Below, in pieces: positions 9,464 through 20,973 of a stretch of 64,000 nt of DNA. Made by a program: the position numbers and the translations under genes. Below the pieces are notes generated by a model, which had not been told where the DNA came from, did not search any database, and saw nothing but the letters and a program-made list of their open reading frames with translations. The stretch's first letter is position 1, and every line of letters begins with the position of its first letter. Origin of the DNA: Coix lacryma-jobi var. lacryma-jobi. Its lineage: Eukaryota; Streptophyta; Magnoliopsida; Poales; Poaceae. The stretch lies in NCBI GenBank assembly GCA_009763385.1, contig CM019823.1, forward strand, positions 40,358,444 to 40,422,443, written 5' to 3'.

Positions 9464-12400
9464 GAGCAGGTACAATAATTGGCTTATAGCCAAGCAAATG
9501 CTGATGTGTAACACCCGGTTTTAAAGAACAAAACTAGGTACGCCATATGTGTGCCCAGGAAGTCCACACATACAACCACAGAAGGAAAATATATCAAAAA
9601 CAGTGTTCTATATAACGAAACACAGCTATAACTAACACTTACATCAAAGTTAAGCGGAACGAAAACTAATCTTCTCTTCAGACTTCATTCTTCACAGGGA
9701 CAGTTGACTGGGGGTACATACGCCGAGCACTTCCATCCATCTTTTTGGAACTTTTGTATGTGTTCACCACGCTTCAGCTGCGCGACTCTGATGAATACTG
9801 CAGTGTGGGGGAAATAGCAAGGGTGAGCACATGTCGTACTCAGCAAATATAACATGGGGTTATGCAGCTCAAATGGCTTAACACTGGTTTACTGCGATTA
9901 ACACTTTTAGTTGGTCAAGATTTTAGCATTAAATAGTCATCAAGTTGTGCTTGCAAACCCAATTAAACCACATGGATAATAATATGTCAACATCATCAGA
10001 ATAACAAATATGATAGTAACGTGAACAAAAGTAAATTTCGTTTAAGTGGTTAGCCTGCAAGTTTTCCGAGCCGCTCGTGACCGTGAGCACGGCTGATATA
10101 TCAGTTTATTACTCTGCAGAGTTTGTACAACTTTACCCGTGAGCCGTGATCTCCATATGCCAGGGGTTGCAAATCCCATATCACCTCTTCCAAGGAGGTG
10201 CGGCAGGGTACACTATGAAGTCTTTCGAAGTTCCCCTAACGAGATAGTGGCCACTAGGTTTCCAATCGGCAAGCAGATATAGGAACACCTCTTTCCGATG
10301 ACACATTCCTTCCCGGCTATACACATGAGACCAGGCGGCCGTCCTATACCCGAGTCGTCGAGCCCCTTTTGTGCCCTTTCAGGTAACCACCATCAAGCGA
10401 GGAGAGGTCCCCGAACCAACTAAAACCAGAGCCATGTAGCCCTCACGGTTGTACTGTATGTCCCAGCTTTTGCCCGCAGAAGATCATTTATGGGGCCAAG
10501 AGCACGAAGGCTCCCACGCCCAGGTTCACATTACCAAGAACAAGATAAGATCAGAAGTTGCGCATATCATTAGTCAGATTATCAGATCTTATTTGAAGAT
10601 TTACAGCACTAACAGATCTACCCACATGCACATATCCCACGGTAACAAGGTACAGGTTGAACATCTAGGTAATTCCTATGGTTATCATTTTGACACATGC
10701 ACATGATTGGTAGATTAAAATGCGTAGGTAACAAGAATGATCCAATGTATACTTGCCTGTTACACTTGACCCATTCTCACATCATCATCTCTGGGTCATC
10801 ACCTTCTGATCTTCAGCGCGCACAACCGGTCGTCGTCTACTCGTATCAAGCACCACACATAGGCAGACATACAAGCAAACAACATAGACGACTATGAACA
10901 ACACAACCGAGACAAAACAACGTACTAAAAGAGAGCTCGTACTATGGTCGCAGGATCGCGCACGAAACGACTGAGAGACACGTCTACTGAGAATTTTATA
11001 TTATAAAAGGAAGAACTACCGACTTGTTTTATTTTAATTAAATAAGATCATGACAAGTTATTAATTCAGATTAGACAAAATATATTTTAATTATTAAGTC
11101 GGGCTAGACTAATCATATTTTATTCATAAATATTATCATATAATTTAATCAAGTTAAACGTTAGCTTACTAAAAGAAAGTAAACATGTGACAACATCTAA
11201 ACGTAATTTATATGACAACAGTTAGCCTAATCAAATTATAAATTAAAAACATATTTGCGCTAGTGATTAATCATATTAACATTTGTGTATAAAATATCGA
11301 AATATAAAACCTACATTGATTTTAATTATAAATCGGTTGTAGGATTATTAATCAATTTAATATTTAACTTTAGAAGGAAAAACATGTGAGATGAAAAGCG
11401 TTAACACTGCTGCGTAGATCGCGGCGACACGAAACTAACGCAACTGGAACGGATTAAAACGGAGATTAGATGATTAAACGGTAGAGATTAACGCTGAGTG
11501 ACAAAACTGTAAATAAGATCATCTTCTACCTTGGTCGTTGCCTTCATCTAGACAGGAACTTGGCCATGGCTCTCTGTACGACTGTAGGTGCGCAGGGGAG
11601 GGGAGGTCCTCCGGCCAGGGGAAACGGCAGCCGGCCGATCGGCCGACCGACGGCGGCGCTGGCCCGCTCAGATCCTGCAGTGGCAGGGGCGATCACAGAG
11701 GCGTCGAGTGCACAGGCGAGGCCGGTCCTTGCGACCGTACGTGTGCAGGAGCACACGGCCGCACGGGATGAGGTGCTGGCCGGGGCGCTCGGTTGGGGCT
11801 GCGATCCAGGGACCAAGTGGTGGCCGGGGTGCTGCATAATCAGAGAACGTGAAGTAGAAACCGGCCAACGGGTCTTCGCAGGAAAAGTTCACCGGAAACG
11901 AAGAAAAGACGAGGAATCGGTTAAACGGTGATGGATTCGTGAAAAGGAAGACACCACGATGTAGAGAACGATGAGAGCTAACTCATGGTTGTGGTGGATT
12001 TCGCCGGGACGTGATGGTTTGGCCGGAAAAGCTCGCCGGAGTTGTAGGGTTGCGAAACTTCGGCTTCAGATATGTGACGATAGAAGTGGCGGCTCGCGAA
12101 ACGGGCTGTACTTTTGGACTCCTCGCGACGAGATGAACACCGGCATATATATATATATATGTAGGGTTTGGATAAGTTTGAAAAACGGGATATTTTATTA
12201 ATTTCGGATTTAAATAATTTCGGGATTAAAATAATTCCAGAAAAGTCCAGAATTGTTGTTTAAGACACGAAAAATGCTTCGATGGCTCCAAAAATTCTAG
12301 GAAAATTCTCAGAGATACTTTGAAATATAATAAACCCAAATAAAGTATTTGGAGCTCATGAAAAGATATTTTAGAGCACCTAAAAATTAGATTATGCTCG

Positions 12401-13055
12401 CTGAAATTTTGGAAACTCTTCCGGAAAAAGCGAGAAAAATTCTCAAGAAGTTTGTAGTGACATGATGATGGATGATGAACTCAAAGAAGTGATTTGGAAC
12501 ACAAGAAATAGGATCTTGGAAAAAGTTCAACAAAAGGATAGAGCTGAGGGCGATAAATTTGATTTTGGAAAAAAAACAGAAACGAACCGGATATAGATAA
12601 ACGACCTACCAAACGTGTTTTAAAACTCTACCGACTCACAACACAAGGTCAAACAACAAGCAACCATCACCTCAAATTAGTTTAGGAAATTTTAAAAATT
12701 CTTGATTTACTACAACTAAGTAGGGCTAGCTCCAGCTAAAGTCGATCAATTTTATATAAATATTAAAATTATTTATTTTATTTAGTGTTTTCTACTCACA
12801 ACCCAAAATCAGAAATTTTGGGGTGTGACATGATGTGGAGGAGAGAAGGAAGGAGAGAGATGAGAGCTTGGCTCCTATGCAACCACCAAGCTGGGCACGG
12901 AAGCATAGATAGTAGTGGGTCTCAATAGAGATGTATGTGAGGAGGAATAGGAAATAGAAATGGTTTATAGCCAAGTAAAAGACTAACTATTGTACAACTT
13001 GACTCTTAGAGCTTGGCTTATAGCCAAGCACTTGGCTCTATTATTGACCATCCCC
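9464..13055. mobile_element. Inner Harbinger-like MITE, split by a solo LTR
   Basis: It is flanked by TTA at 9461-9463 and 13056-13058. Ends GAGCAGGTACAATAAT and (reverse complement) GGGGATGGTCAATAAT match imperfectly. The palindrome GGCTTATAGCCAAGC appears in both halves. Removing the solo LTR leaves about 263 bp. Confidence 0.72.
9507..12830 (-). mobile_element. Solo LTR of a Tekay-like gypsy family (3.3 kb)
   Basis: The segment begins TGTAACACCCGG and ends GGGGTGTGACA, flanked by the 5-base duplication TGATG at 9502-9506 and 12831-12835. Internal landmarks are in the same order as in the LTRs of the complete Tekay element in this window. These include GTGAGCACGGCTGATATATC, a GGGCAGGGTACAC-like stretch, and a GC-rich block followed by AT-rich sequence. 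It is therefore a related but diverged family in the same orientation. No internal region remains, so LTR-LTR recombination is implied. A TATATATATATATATAT stretch at about 12143-12160 may be its TATA region. Confidence 0.9.
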
Positions 13056-13367
13056 TTAGGCAAGGGAAACTGACGCCTTGAGATTGTTGCCAGGCAGACG
13101 GTCTCGTCTGGCCGTACAACCAAACATGTCATAATAAGAGTTCGCGAATTTTTTTCAAAAAGTTTTTGTACCACTTTCGTTGTTATTTGATAAATTTTGT
13201 CCAAATATGGACTAACTAGGCTCAAAAGATTCATCTTAACATGAACAAACTAAAAGTACAATTAGTTTTTTTTAACTATTTTTAATGCTCCATGCATGCG
13301 TCTAAAGATTCGATGTGACGGGTACTGTGCAAAATTTTGGGGGAAATTTGGGGAACTGAATATGTCC

Positions 13368-13740
13368 TAATTGTACGTTTTCAAATTCAAAAACTAGCTA
13401 AAACTACTGGTTCTAGAGGGGGCAAGATCTAGAGTGCCACATATAGGACAAATTTTCATTAAATCCTAAAACTTATTGTTGGATGGAGGAAGTATCTCCT
13501 ATGCAAATCCAATTATTATGTAGTACCTCTAAGTGGCCACATGCTTAAACCTCTAACAAAATCAAAAGTTATGTTTGTTCCATTTCTAGGTCCCCAACAT
13601 TAATTTGGAATAAAGAAAAGAATACAGGAATTCCAAAGGATTTAAATTGATGAATTATAGTGAAAAAATCCTACAAAATCATTTTGGATCTTAGAAATAA
13701 TCAGAAATTATTTTTAGAGGTGCCTCCTTTTTTGGTAGTG
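13368..13740. other. Intergenic stretch ending in a CACTA-type terminus
   Basis: Mostly AT-rich unassigned sequence. It ends with GGTGCCTCCTTTTTTGGTAGTG, whose reverse complement begins CACTACCAAAAAAGG, a CACTA-type end. No matching left terminus was found. Confidence 0.4.
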
Positions 13741-15230
13741 GAGAATAATTCTTTGAGCCGATCCGCTTATATAAATTGATTTTAAGAGGCGACTGGCAAG
13801 CCGAACAACTTTGAAAAATAGCATTTCTAAAGGCACCACCTGCCCCTAGAAAATACTTCCATTTCTAGAGTAGGATAGTAATTTGGTCTATCTCTAAAAA
13901 TGGGTGGCAGACAATAAAACTCATAACTTCTGAAAATCAAGTCAAATGAAGACAAATTTATGTTAAAGTTGTAGTATTCGAAGATATATAAAACTTTGAA
14001 GTTGATGACTTTTTCATCTAAATTTATTTAGTGCACACTGCACAAAATCTATTTAAACTTTTTAGATTTTGAAATTCAATTTTTTTTGAACTTTTTGAAT
14101 GACCTCAGATGAACAAATTATATAAATAAAAGTTACAGTACTAGAAGGGATCCACAACTTTGTAGTCGGCTACTTTTTTATTTGAAAATATTTTGTACCC
14201 AGAAATTCTATTTAAAAGTTTTTGGATTTTAAAATATTCAAAGTAACTCAAATGGAGAAATGACCTAACCAAAATTGTTGTACTTGAAGAGATATAAAAT
14301 TCTACAGTTGATGAATTTTCATTTGAAGTCAAGGCCCAAAAATCTATTTTAACAATAATGGTTTTGATTCTATTTTTTTTAATTTTTTAAATAACCTCAG
14401 ATGGAAAAACAACATAAACCGAAGTTACAGTAATAGAAAAGATCTAAAACTTTCTAGTTTATAGTTCTTTTAATTTAAGTTTGTTGAGGGTCTCAAATAT
14501 GTATTACAGTTTTCACTAAAGTGAATAAAAAAGAATGTATCAAATACTTAGTCACAAATAACTTTATGACATACTACTCCATCCAAAAAAAGAGTCGCTA
14601 TGAGATGCGTGTTGGTCAAACTTTCTCAATTTTGACTAAGTTTATAGAAAATATGTGAAACATTTGTATCTCTAATTAAATTTATTATAAAAATATATTC
14701 AAAAATCTATCCAATATACTAATTATGTACTATAAATATTTTGTTATGTATATTTGGTCAAAGTTGAAGATTATTAACTTTTTGAAAAACAAGAATGACT
14801 CTTTTTTAGGGAGAGATGGCGTAGTGGTTAAGAAAGAAAAGCGTGAAATTTCAAAGGTTGTGACTATGATGCCCTATGTCGATTCCCCATGGCCGCACAC
14901 GCTTGAATAATTATGTAACTTATGCCATCTTGTTACACGTGTGTGTTTGGCGCTAGTGGGACTCTCGTGGGTTAAAACAATTTTTTGCTATTTTTTGTGG
15001 AATTTACAAATTCTAGAAAAAAATTTAGAGACTACTGGGTTCGGATCGAATCTAGAAATCGATCTCTATAAATGGATGGGATTCAACTCGTCTTTAGAAA
15101 TCAATTTCTAAAGGCTACTGAATACCCGCTAAGATTTTTGGAGACGATGCATAGGCAGAGGCGGCTAGAGCAACCACCTTTACATAAAAACTATGTACAA
15201 CCGCCTTTAAAGAAGCTAGTTGTAGTAGTG
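13741..15230 (-). mobile_element. Non-autonomous CACTA remnant
   Basis: The right edge reads AGCTAGTTGTAGTAGTG, the reverse complement of a CACTACTACAACTAGC terminus. Next to it lie inverted copies of CCGCCTTTA. The left two thirds contain diverged repeats of about 150-165 bp (AAAAGTTACAGTA ... CTTTGTAG, with CCTCAGATG words). These are the reverse-strand equivalents of repeats in the CACTA remnant to the right. No coding sequence is present. The left terminus is not clear. Confidence 0.55.
14577..14812. mobile_element. Degenerate Stowaway-like MITE
   Basis: It begins CTCCATCCAAAAAAAGAGTC and ends GACTCTTTTTTAGGGAG, giving an inverted end of about 17 bases. The interior has the usual GGTCAAACTTTCTCAATTTTGAC-type wording. 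A TA is present on the left only. Confidence 0.6.
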
Positions 15231-15598
15231 ATATAAAACAGATAATGTTTATATTTTCAATCTTGTGGTCCAAGAAAAAAAATCTGGTAGTGAAATGAAA
15301 CATTCCAAAGACTGACGACGACTATCAGATTTGCAATGTAGAAAGAAAAATGTTTCTAGGTAGAGAACTAATAAATTGTTCCAAAACCCGTCTACACAGT
15401 TTTATCCCACTTTTTCTATTATGCAAGGATGATTTTGAACTCCTAGATTTCAATCAAATGGTAAAAAATAATTACAGAACTTATATAAAGCAGGTGATAA
15501 GATAGGAAGTAACTAATAAAGATAGGAAGTATGTATATTCCCTTATTTATATCAATATGTATATCCTAAACTCTGTTAGAATTCATTCTATGCAAGAC
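15231..15598. other. Unassigned spacer
   Basis: AT-rich spacer between two CACTA remnants. Nothing else is visible. Confidence 0.4.
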
Positions 15599-16933
15599 AC
15601 CCACATCAGCAGATCGGTTCTTTGCCGAGTGCTGGCAGTACTCGGCAAAGAGTCTTTTGCAATCGGCGAAGGTTTCACCGAGTGCCGCACTCGGTAAAGA
15701 GCACTCGGCAAAAAAAATGTCGGCAAATGGCTCTTTGCCGAGTACCAAATATCGGGCACTCGGCAAAGAAAAGCACTCGACAAAGAAAAAACGAAAAAAA
15801 TCAAAAAAAGAGAAAACTTTTATTAAATCGGGAGAGGGGCCCACTAGGCAGCGCCCACCCATGTCCCTCGAAATCGCAAGTCCTGGTATTTTTCATGTAA
15901 TTTTCTCTCACGCAGTCAGCAGGATTCGAACTCACGACCTCTCGTTCGCGCGAAGCCTCCTCTACCACTGCACTACACACATATACGTTCCATCTCCGTT
16001 TCGGTTACCCCTATATTATATTAAACCGAGTGTAACTTGCTTATTTGAGGCCTTAAACAAATTCAAATAAAAAAATTGTCAACTACAAAGTTTTCTAATT
16101 TTTTGAGATCTACAACTTTTATTTTGATAGTTTTTCCATCTGAGGTTGTTTATAAAAATTTGAATTTCAAATTTGACAATTTAAAACGTAGTTTTCGTTG
16201 ACAAGATGATTTCAAATAAAAAAGTTGTCAACACCAAAGTTTCATAACTTTTTGAGATCTACAACTTTCACTTTGGTCATTTCTCCATCCGAGGTATTTA
16301 AAAAATTCGAATTTTAATTTTTTTCAAATTCGAACGCCGTTTTGCATAACTAGATGACTTCAAATTAAAAAGTTATCAACTACAAAATTTCATAACTTAT
16401 TAAGATCTACAAAGTTTATTTTGGTTATTTGACCATTTATGCATCCGACATTGTAGTTCTAATATTATTCACAAACATTATATATCACTCTTGTAGTTTT
16501 ATAAACTACCGGAGAGATATATAAGATTTGTGAACGAATTTATTTTAAGTTTGTCAAATGAAGACATCACCAAAACAAAAATTGTTCATCTTGATAAGTT
16601 AACCAACTTTGTAGTTAAAAACCTTTTCATTTGGATTAATTTACTGCTTCAAAATGTAATTTAAAAACTGGCTTTGCCGAGTGTAAAAAAAACACTAGGC
16701 AAAAAGCTCTTTGCCGAGTGCCAGCCTGGCGGCACTCGGCAAAGACCAGACCACGTGGCACAGTTCAGGGCCACATTCTTTGCCGAGTGTCACGTGGCTG
16801 GCACTCGGCAAAGAGGGGATCTTTGCCTTGTGTTTGCGCTTTGCCGAGTGCCACGTGACCGACACTCGGCAAAGAGGCTCTTTGCCCAGTGCCCGAAATT
16901 TGGCACTCGGCAATGCCTAGGTTTCCTGTAGTG
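15599..16933. mobile_element. Non-autonomous CACTA element with TTTGCCGAGTG subterminal repeats
   Basis: The right end reads CCTAGGTTTCCTGTAGTG, the reverse complement of a CACTACAGGAAACCTAGG terminus. Both ends are packed with TTTGCCGAGTG and CACTCGGCAAA words in both orientations (15618-15785 and 16672-16915). The left terminus is decayed (CACCCACATC). The interior holds a tRNA-like stretch and three tandem units of about 150 bp starting with TCAAATAAAAAAGTTGTCAAC-like text near 16056, 16211 and 16361. No transposase is encoded, so it depends on a related autonomous element, such as the one at the right end of the window. Confidence 0.75.
15903..15985 (-). other. tRNA-like Pol III box pair inside the CACTA element
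   Basis: On the minus strand TAGTGCAGTGG matches the A-box consensus and AGTTCGAATCC, about 45 bases downstream, matches the B-box consensus. The spacing is that of a tRNA gene. A complete cloverleaf with acceptor stem is not evident, so this is called a tRNA-derived or tRNA-like segment, not a tRNA gene. Confidence 0.5.
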
Positions 16934-18299
16934 ATGGTTGACAACACCGAATGGAGACAAAGTCAACATTAAAGTTGTACTGCATACTCCACAAGTTCTA
17001 CAACTTTGACGTTACTATTTTTTCGCATAAGTCAATAGTTAAATTTATAATACAAACATGATATTATTATATTTGTAATCAACTATACTATCCGATAATC
17101 ATAATCTTAAAACAATATAATATAAATAAATAATTGGTCAAAATGTAAATAACAAGCTTATAATATTTAGCTATGATATATAAAGTGGATTGGAGGGAGT
17201 ACAATATAAGATCCATAAATGTATGGTTAAAAGAATACTATTTAGTTATATATTTACAAGCATCGCGTAGCTTAAACGGACCTTGAATTCTAGAAACATA
17301 TATTTTTCTTTTTCTATCACTGCTAGTTCATGGTTAGACCCTCACAATAATAACATCCTATCACTGCCTCGTCTACAACCGATAGTGATAGGGCAAGCCT
17401 ATCACTTTCGATTGTTGTCTACCGAATCCGATTCCGATAATGTTATATGAATATCTAGTAGTGTTCTAGCTATATGTGTTTTTTGCTATTACATTGTTTT
17501 CTATTCATACATTCCGAAGTGATCCTAAATGGTTAATTTCCTAATTTTAAAGGCAATTTGAAGATCATCATCGTTCCTAGATTAATTCTTCAAGTTTTTT
17601 TTTAAAAAAAGATAGAGGACGCATATTAATGTAAACTTGAATGACCACTTATTCGATCGATTTATTTCATTATCTGAAACTTAGATTTTCCAAAATGCTG
17701 TTGTACCTTTTGCCAAAAAAGCATATTCAAAACTTAGCTTGCATGCTCAGCTTCCCAGCGGACAATAATCATACTCATTATCCAAATCCAAATGTTGTTG
17801 TAAATATCACATGAAATCATCATATCATACTGTGTGTGTGTGTATATATATATAGCAAAGGAACAAACGAAAATTTGGATAGTTTCTCCTAGGACGTGTG
17901 GGTCCCAAAATCTGGACTCGGAATGGTTTAAGTACAGAGGACACACAGTGATTTTTCCTATTCTTGTTGCAGTTACTAGTACAAAATAGCGCTGAGCTAG
18001 CTGCTGATGATGACCAAGTGTTAATTGTCAGTTTGTGTACCTAATCCTAATGGAGCAGTTTTTCTTTTTTTATTATAAGGCCAAAATGAAGCTTGGAAGG
18101 TAACTGTAACTGCAGGAAGGATCGAGTACAACATTTGACCCAGTGCACTCGCTCGCTCTCTCTGTCGTCTGCTCTGCTGAACGGAACGTTCTGGTTGGAG
18201 TTTTCACCCGTCGTGTGGTCATATCCATCCATATTCAGATGTTAATGTTCCCCCCAAAAAGGATGTGTTAATAATAAGCACTGTAATAATTTTCCGGTG
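16934..18299. other. Intergenic DNA upstream of SHR
   Basis: This is AT-rich sequence. It contains a Stowaway-like right end (GGATTGGAGGGAGTA near 17190) without a clear left partner, inverted TATCACTGC/AGTGATA words near 17310-17420, and a TGTGTGTGTGTATATATATATA microsatellite near 17830-17855. No gene is supported. Confidence 0.4.
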
Positions 18300-18968
18300 A
18301 CAGCTTTAATCGTGTGCGTGTGTACTGGTACTATATTCTGCGGAAATGCAATAACGGTGCTGGGATAAAGACACGGCTGGGCCAGGAGAATTTTGAAATG
18401 CATCCAGTCGTCGGTATCTGCCCCGGCCTGCCGTGCACAATCCTACTGTCACACGGCCACTTTAGCCCCTTTACTTGGCCAAAGCTGATCAAGACACGAA
18501 CTAAAGGCAAGGGGGATAAGCAAGCAAAGAGAATGAAAAAGCTGATGAGGCACTACTCCACCTCAGCCGGGGTAAAAAGCTAGCCCCTCCCTCCTCCATC
18601 CAATAATAAGACGAGCTCGAGCAAGCATGCATGCGTGCGCTTTAATTTCTCCCCTCACGGCCTCACCTCTCTCACTCATCGATCGCACAAAAAAGCACCC
18701 AAATTTTACCTTATCTATCCAAGAACAGTGGTATAGCAATAGTAAAAAGAAAAGTGGTGGTGGTGGTAGCCATCACCCCCTCCTTTTGCATGTTATAACC
18801 CACCCACACACACACAAGCTAAGGCCACCACCACCACCATTGTTGTTGTGTGTTTGTGTAGCAAGAAGGGCCAACTGTGTAGCAACAACAGCACAAGCCC
18901 ATTTTGCATTGCACCCCCACTACCACCACGCCGTATGCATGTTGGCTCCTGGCGCGCCGGTGGTTTAG
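18300..18968 (+). promoter_or_regulatory. SHR promoter-proximal region and 5' leader
   Basis: The sequence directly upstream of the SHR start is free of recognisable transposons. It includes a CCAAT word near 18599, a GCATGCATGC (RY-like) motif near 18624, a CT-rich stretch near 18645-18680, and CA/CCA-rich repeats near 18800-18840. No TATA box could be fixed, so the transcription start is unknown. The leader probably contains one or more upstream ATGs. Confidence 0.5.
18939..18968 (+). CDS. Upstream ORF abutting the SHR start (9 codons)
   Basis: ATG-TTG-GCT ... GTT-TAG ends one base before the SHR ATG, so stop and start read TAGATG. The same frame is open back to an ATG at 18627 (113 codons) if transcription starts upstream of that point. 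A second ATG at 18935, in another frame, gives a 16-codon ORF that overlaps the SHR start and stops at 18985. The SHR ATG has a weak -3 base (T) but G at +4. A role in translation control is inference only. Confidence 0.4.
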   Translation: MLAPGAPVV

Positions 18969-20973
18969 ATGGATACGCTGTTTAGGTTGGTTAGCCTCCA
19001 CCAGCATCACCAGCACCAGCAGGCAGCAGCAGCAGCAGCGTCCTCCTCGCCGGACCAGCAGCAGCACCACCACCAATCCCCCTACAGCTCCCGCTCCACG
19101 TCCCGCAGCAGCACCACCTCCACCGGCTCACGCTCCTCCCCCTCATCCTACCACACCCACACCCACAACCACAACCACTACCACTACTACTCCCACTACA
19201 GCAACAGCAACAGCGGCAGCTACTACTACGACCCTGCCGCTGCCGGCACCGGCACCGGCAGTGGCAGCGGCAGCGGTGGAGGAGGAGGATCCGGCGGCGG
19301 CTACTACTACGACCACCACCAGCCGGCGCCGTTGTACCAAGAAGAATGCGGCAACGACCACCGCTTTTACATGGATGAAGACTTCTCCTCCTCGTCCTCG
19401 TCGCGCCACTTCCAGTCGTCGTCGTCGTCGCGCGCCCCGCCGCCCGCGCAGCCGCCCTCGTCGTCTCCCACGGCCACGCCACCGCCACAGCAGCAGCCCC
19501 CGTCCACGTCCTCCGGCGCCGCCCTGTTCGAGGCGGCGGACTTCTCGTTCCCGCACGTGGATATCGACCTCGACTTCAGCTCCCCCGCGTCGTCCTCCGG
19601 CGCGGGCGGGAGCGGGACCGCCGCCTCGTCCTCGGGCGGCGGCGGCGCCGGGCGGCGGTGGGCCGCGCAGCTGCTGCTGGAGTGCGCGCGCGCCGTGGCC
19701 GCCCGCGACAGCCAGCGCGTGCAGCAGCTCATGTGGATGCTCAACGAGCTCGCGTCGCCCTACGGGGACGTGGACCAGAAGCTGGCGTCCTACTTCCTCC
19801 AGGGCCTCTTCGCGCGCCTCACCACCTCCGGCCCGCGCACGCTGCGCACGCTCGCCGCCGCGTCCGACCGGAACACGTCATTCGACTCCACGCGCCGCAC
19901 CGCGCTCAGGTTCCAGGAGCTGAGCCCCTGGGCCTCCTTCGGCCACGTGGCCGCCAACGGGGCCATACTCGAGGCCTTCCTGGAGGCGGCGGCCGGGGCC
20001 GGGGCCGGGGCCGGGGCGGCGTCCTCGTCGTCCTCCTCGCAGCAGCAGCAGCCCCAGCCGCCGCGGCTGCACATCCTGGACCTCAGCAACACCTTCTGCA
20101 CGCAGTGGCCGACGCTGCTCGAGGCGCTGGCCACGAGGTCCTCGGACGACACGCCCCACCTGTCCATCACCACCGTGGTGCCCACCGCCGCGCCGTCCGC
20201 GGCCGCGCAGCGCGTGATGCGGGAGATCGCGCAGCGCCTCGAGAAGTTCGCGCGCCTCATGGGCGTGCCCTTCACCTTCCGCGCCGTGCACCACGCGGGG
20301 GACCTCGCGGAGCTGGACCTGGACGGCCTCGGCCTCGGCCTCCGCGAGGGCGAGGGCGAGGGCGGCCACGGCGGCGCCGCCGCCACCACGGCGCTCGCGA
20401 TCAACTGCGTCAACGCGCTGCGCGGGGGTCGCGCCGGGAGGCGCGCGGCGGCGGGACGCGTTCGTCGCGTCGCTCCGCCGGCTCGAGCCGCGCGTGGTCA
20501 CCGTCGTGGAGGAGGACGCCGACCTCGTGGCGGCGGCGCCCGAGTCGTCGTCGTCGGCCGATGAGGAAGCCAACGCGGAGGCGGCGTTCATGAAGGTGTT
20601 CACCGAGGGCCTCCGCTTCTTCTCGGCGTACATGGACTCCCTGGAGGAGAGCTTTCCCAAGGCGAGCAACGAGAGGCTCGCTCTGGAGAGGGCGGCGGGG
20701 CGCGCCATTGTGGACCTCGTGTCCTGCCCGGCGTCGGAGTCCGTCGAGAGGCGGGAGACCGGGGCGTCGTGGGCGCGGCGCATGCGGTCAGCCGGCTTCT
20801 CCCCCGTGGCGTTCAGCGACGACGTGGCCGACGACATGCGCTCGTTGCTGCGCCGGTATCGGGAGGGATGGACCTTGCGGGAGCCAGCAGGCGCGGACGA
20901 CGGCGCGGCGGCCGGGGTGTTCCTCGCGTGGAAGGAGCAGCCCGTGGTGTGGACGAGTGCGTGGAGGCCATGA
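18969..20973 (+). CDS. SHR: SHORT-ROOT (SHR) GRAS-family transcription regulator, with one frame break
   Basis: SHR is a mobile GRAS protein. In known plants it moves from stele to the adjacent layer, acts with SCARECROW in the nucleus, and patterns root and leaf ground tissue. The start MDTLFRLVSL is the characteristic SHR N-terminus. Residues 10-230 are low-complexity His/Gln/Ser/Gly/Pro tracts with SHR-typical islands (YQEECGN, FYMDEDFSSS). The GRAS domain follows: leucine-rich region I with LLLECARAVAARDSQRVQQL near residue 235, the VHIID equivalent LHILDLSNTFCTQWP near 367, then LRII and PFYRE, and a SAW ending WTSAWRP. The gene is intronless. A run of five G at 20424-20428 shifts the frame by one at about residue 486. 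The SHR text resumes in frame +1 and continues to the TGA at 20971. Counting one base fewer gives exactly 668 codons including the stop, slightly longer than about 600 residues in rice. This is either an assembly error or a recent null allele. Confidence 0.93.

Larger units (their letters stand above)
9405..13367. mobile_element. Outer Tourist-like MITE, split by nested insertions
   Basis: The left end GGGCGCATTTGGTT and the right end (reverse complement GGACATATTCAGTT) form an imperfect terminal repeat. The right half carries typical Tourist wording (ACTAACTAGGCTCAAAAGATTC). Without the insertions the element would be about 370 bp, a normal Tourist length. The target duplication is not clear, so this is the weakest level of the nest. 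Confidence 0.5.

Noticed and set aside
15903..15985. A functional tRNA gene
   Set aside because: Pol III boxes are present, but no convincing acceptor stem or full cloverleaf could be drawn, and the segment lies in a CACTA body.
17160..17205. Stowaway MITE ending GGATTGGAGGGAGTA
   Set aside because: Only the right end is visible; no matching left end or TA duplication could be found, so it is not listed as an element.
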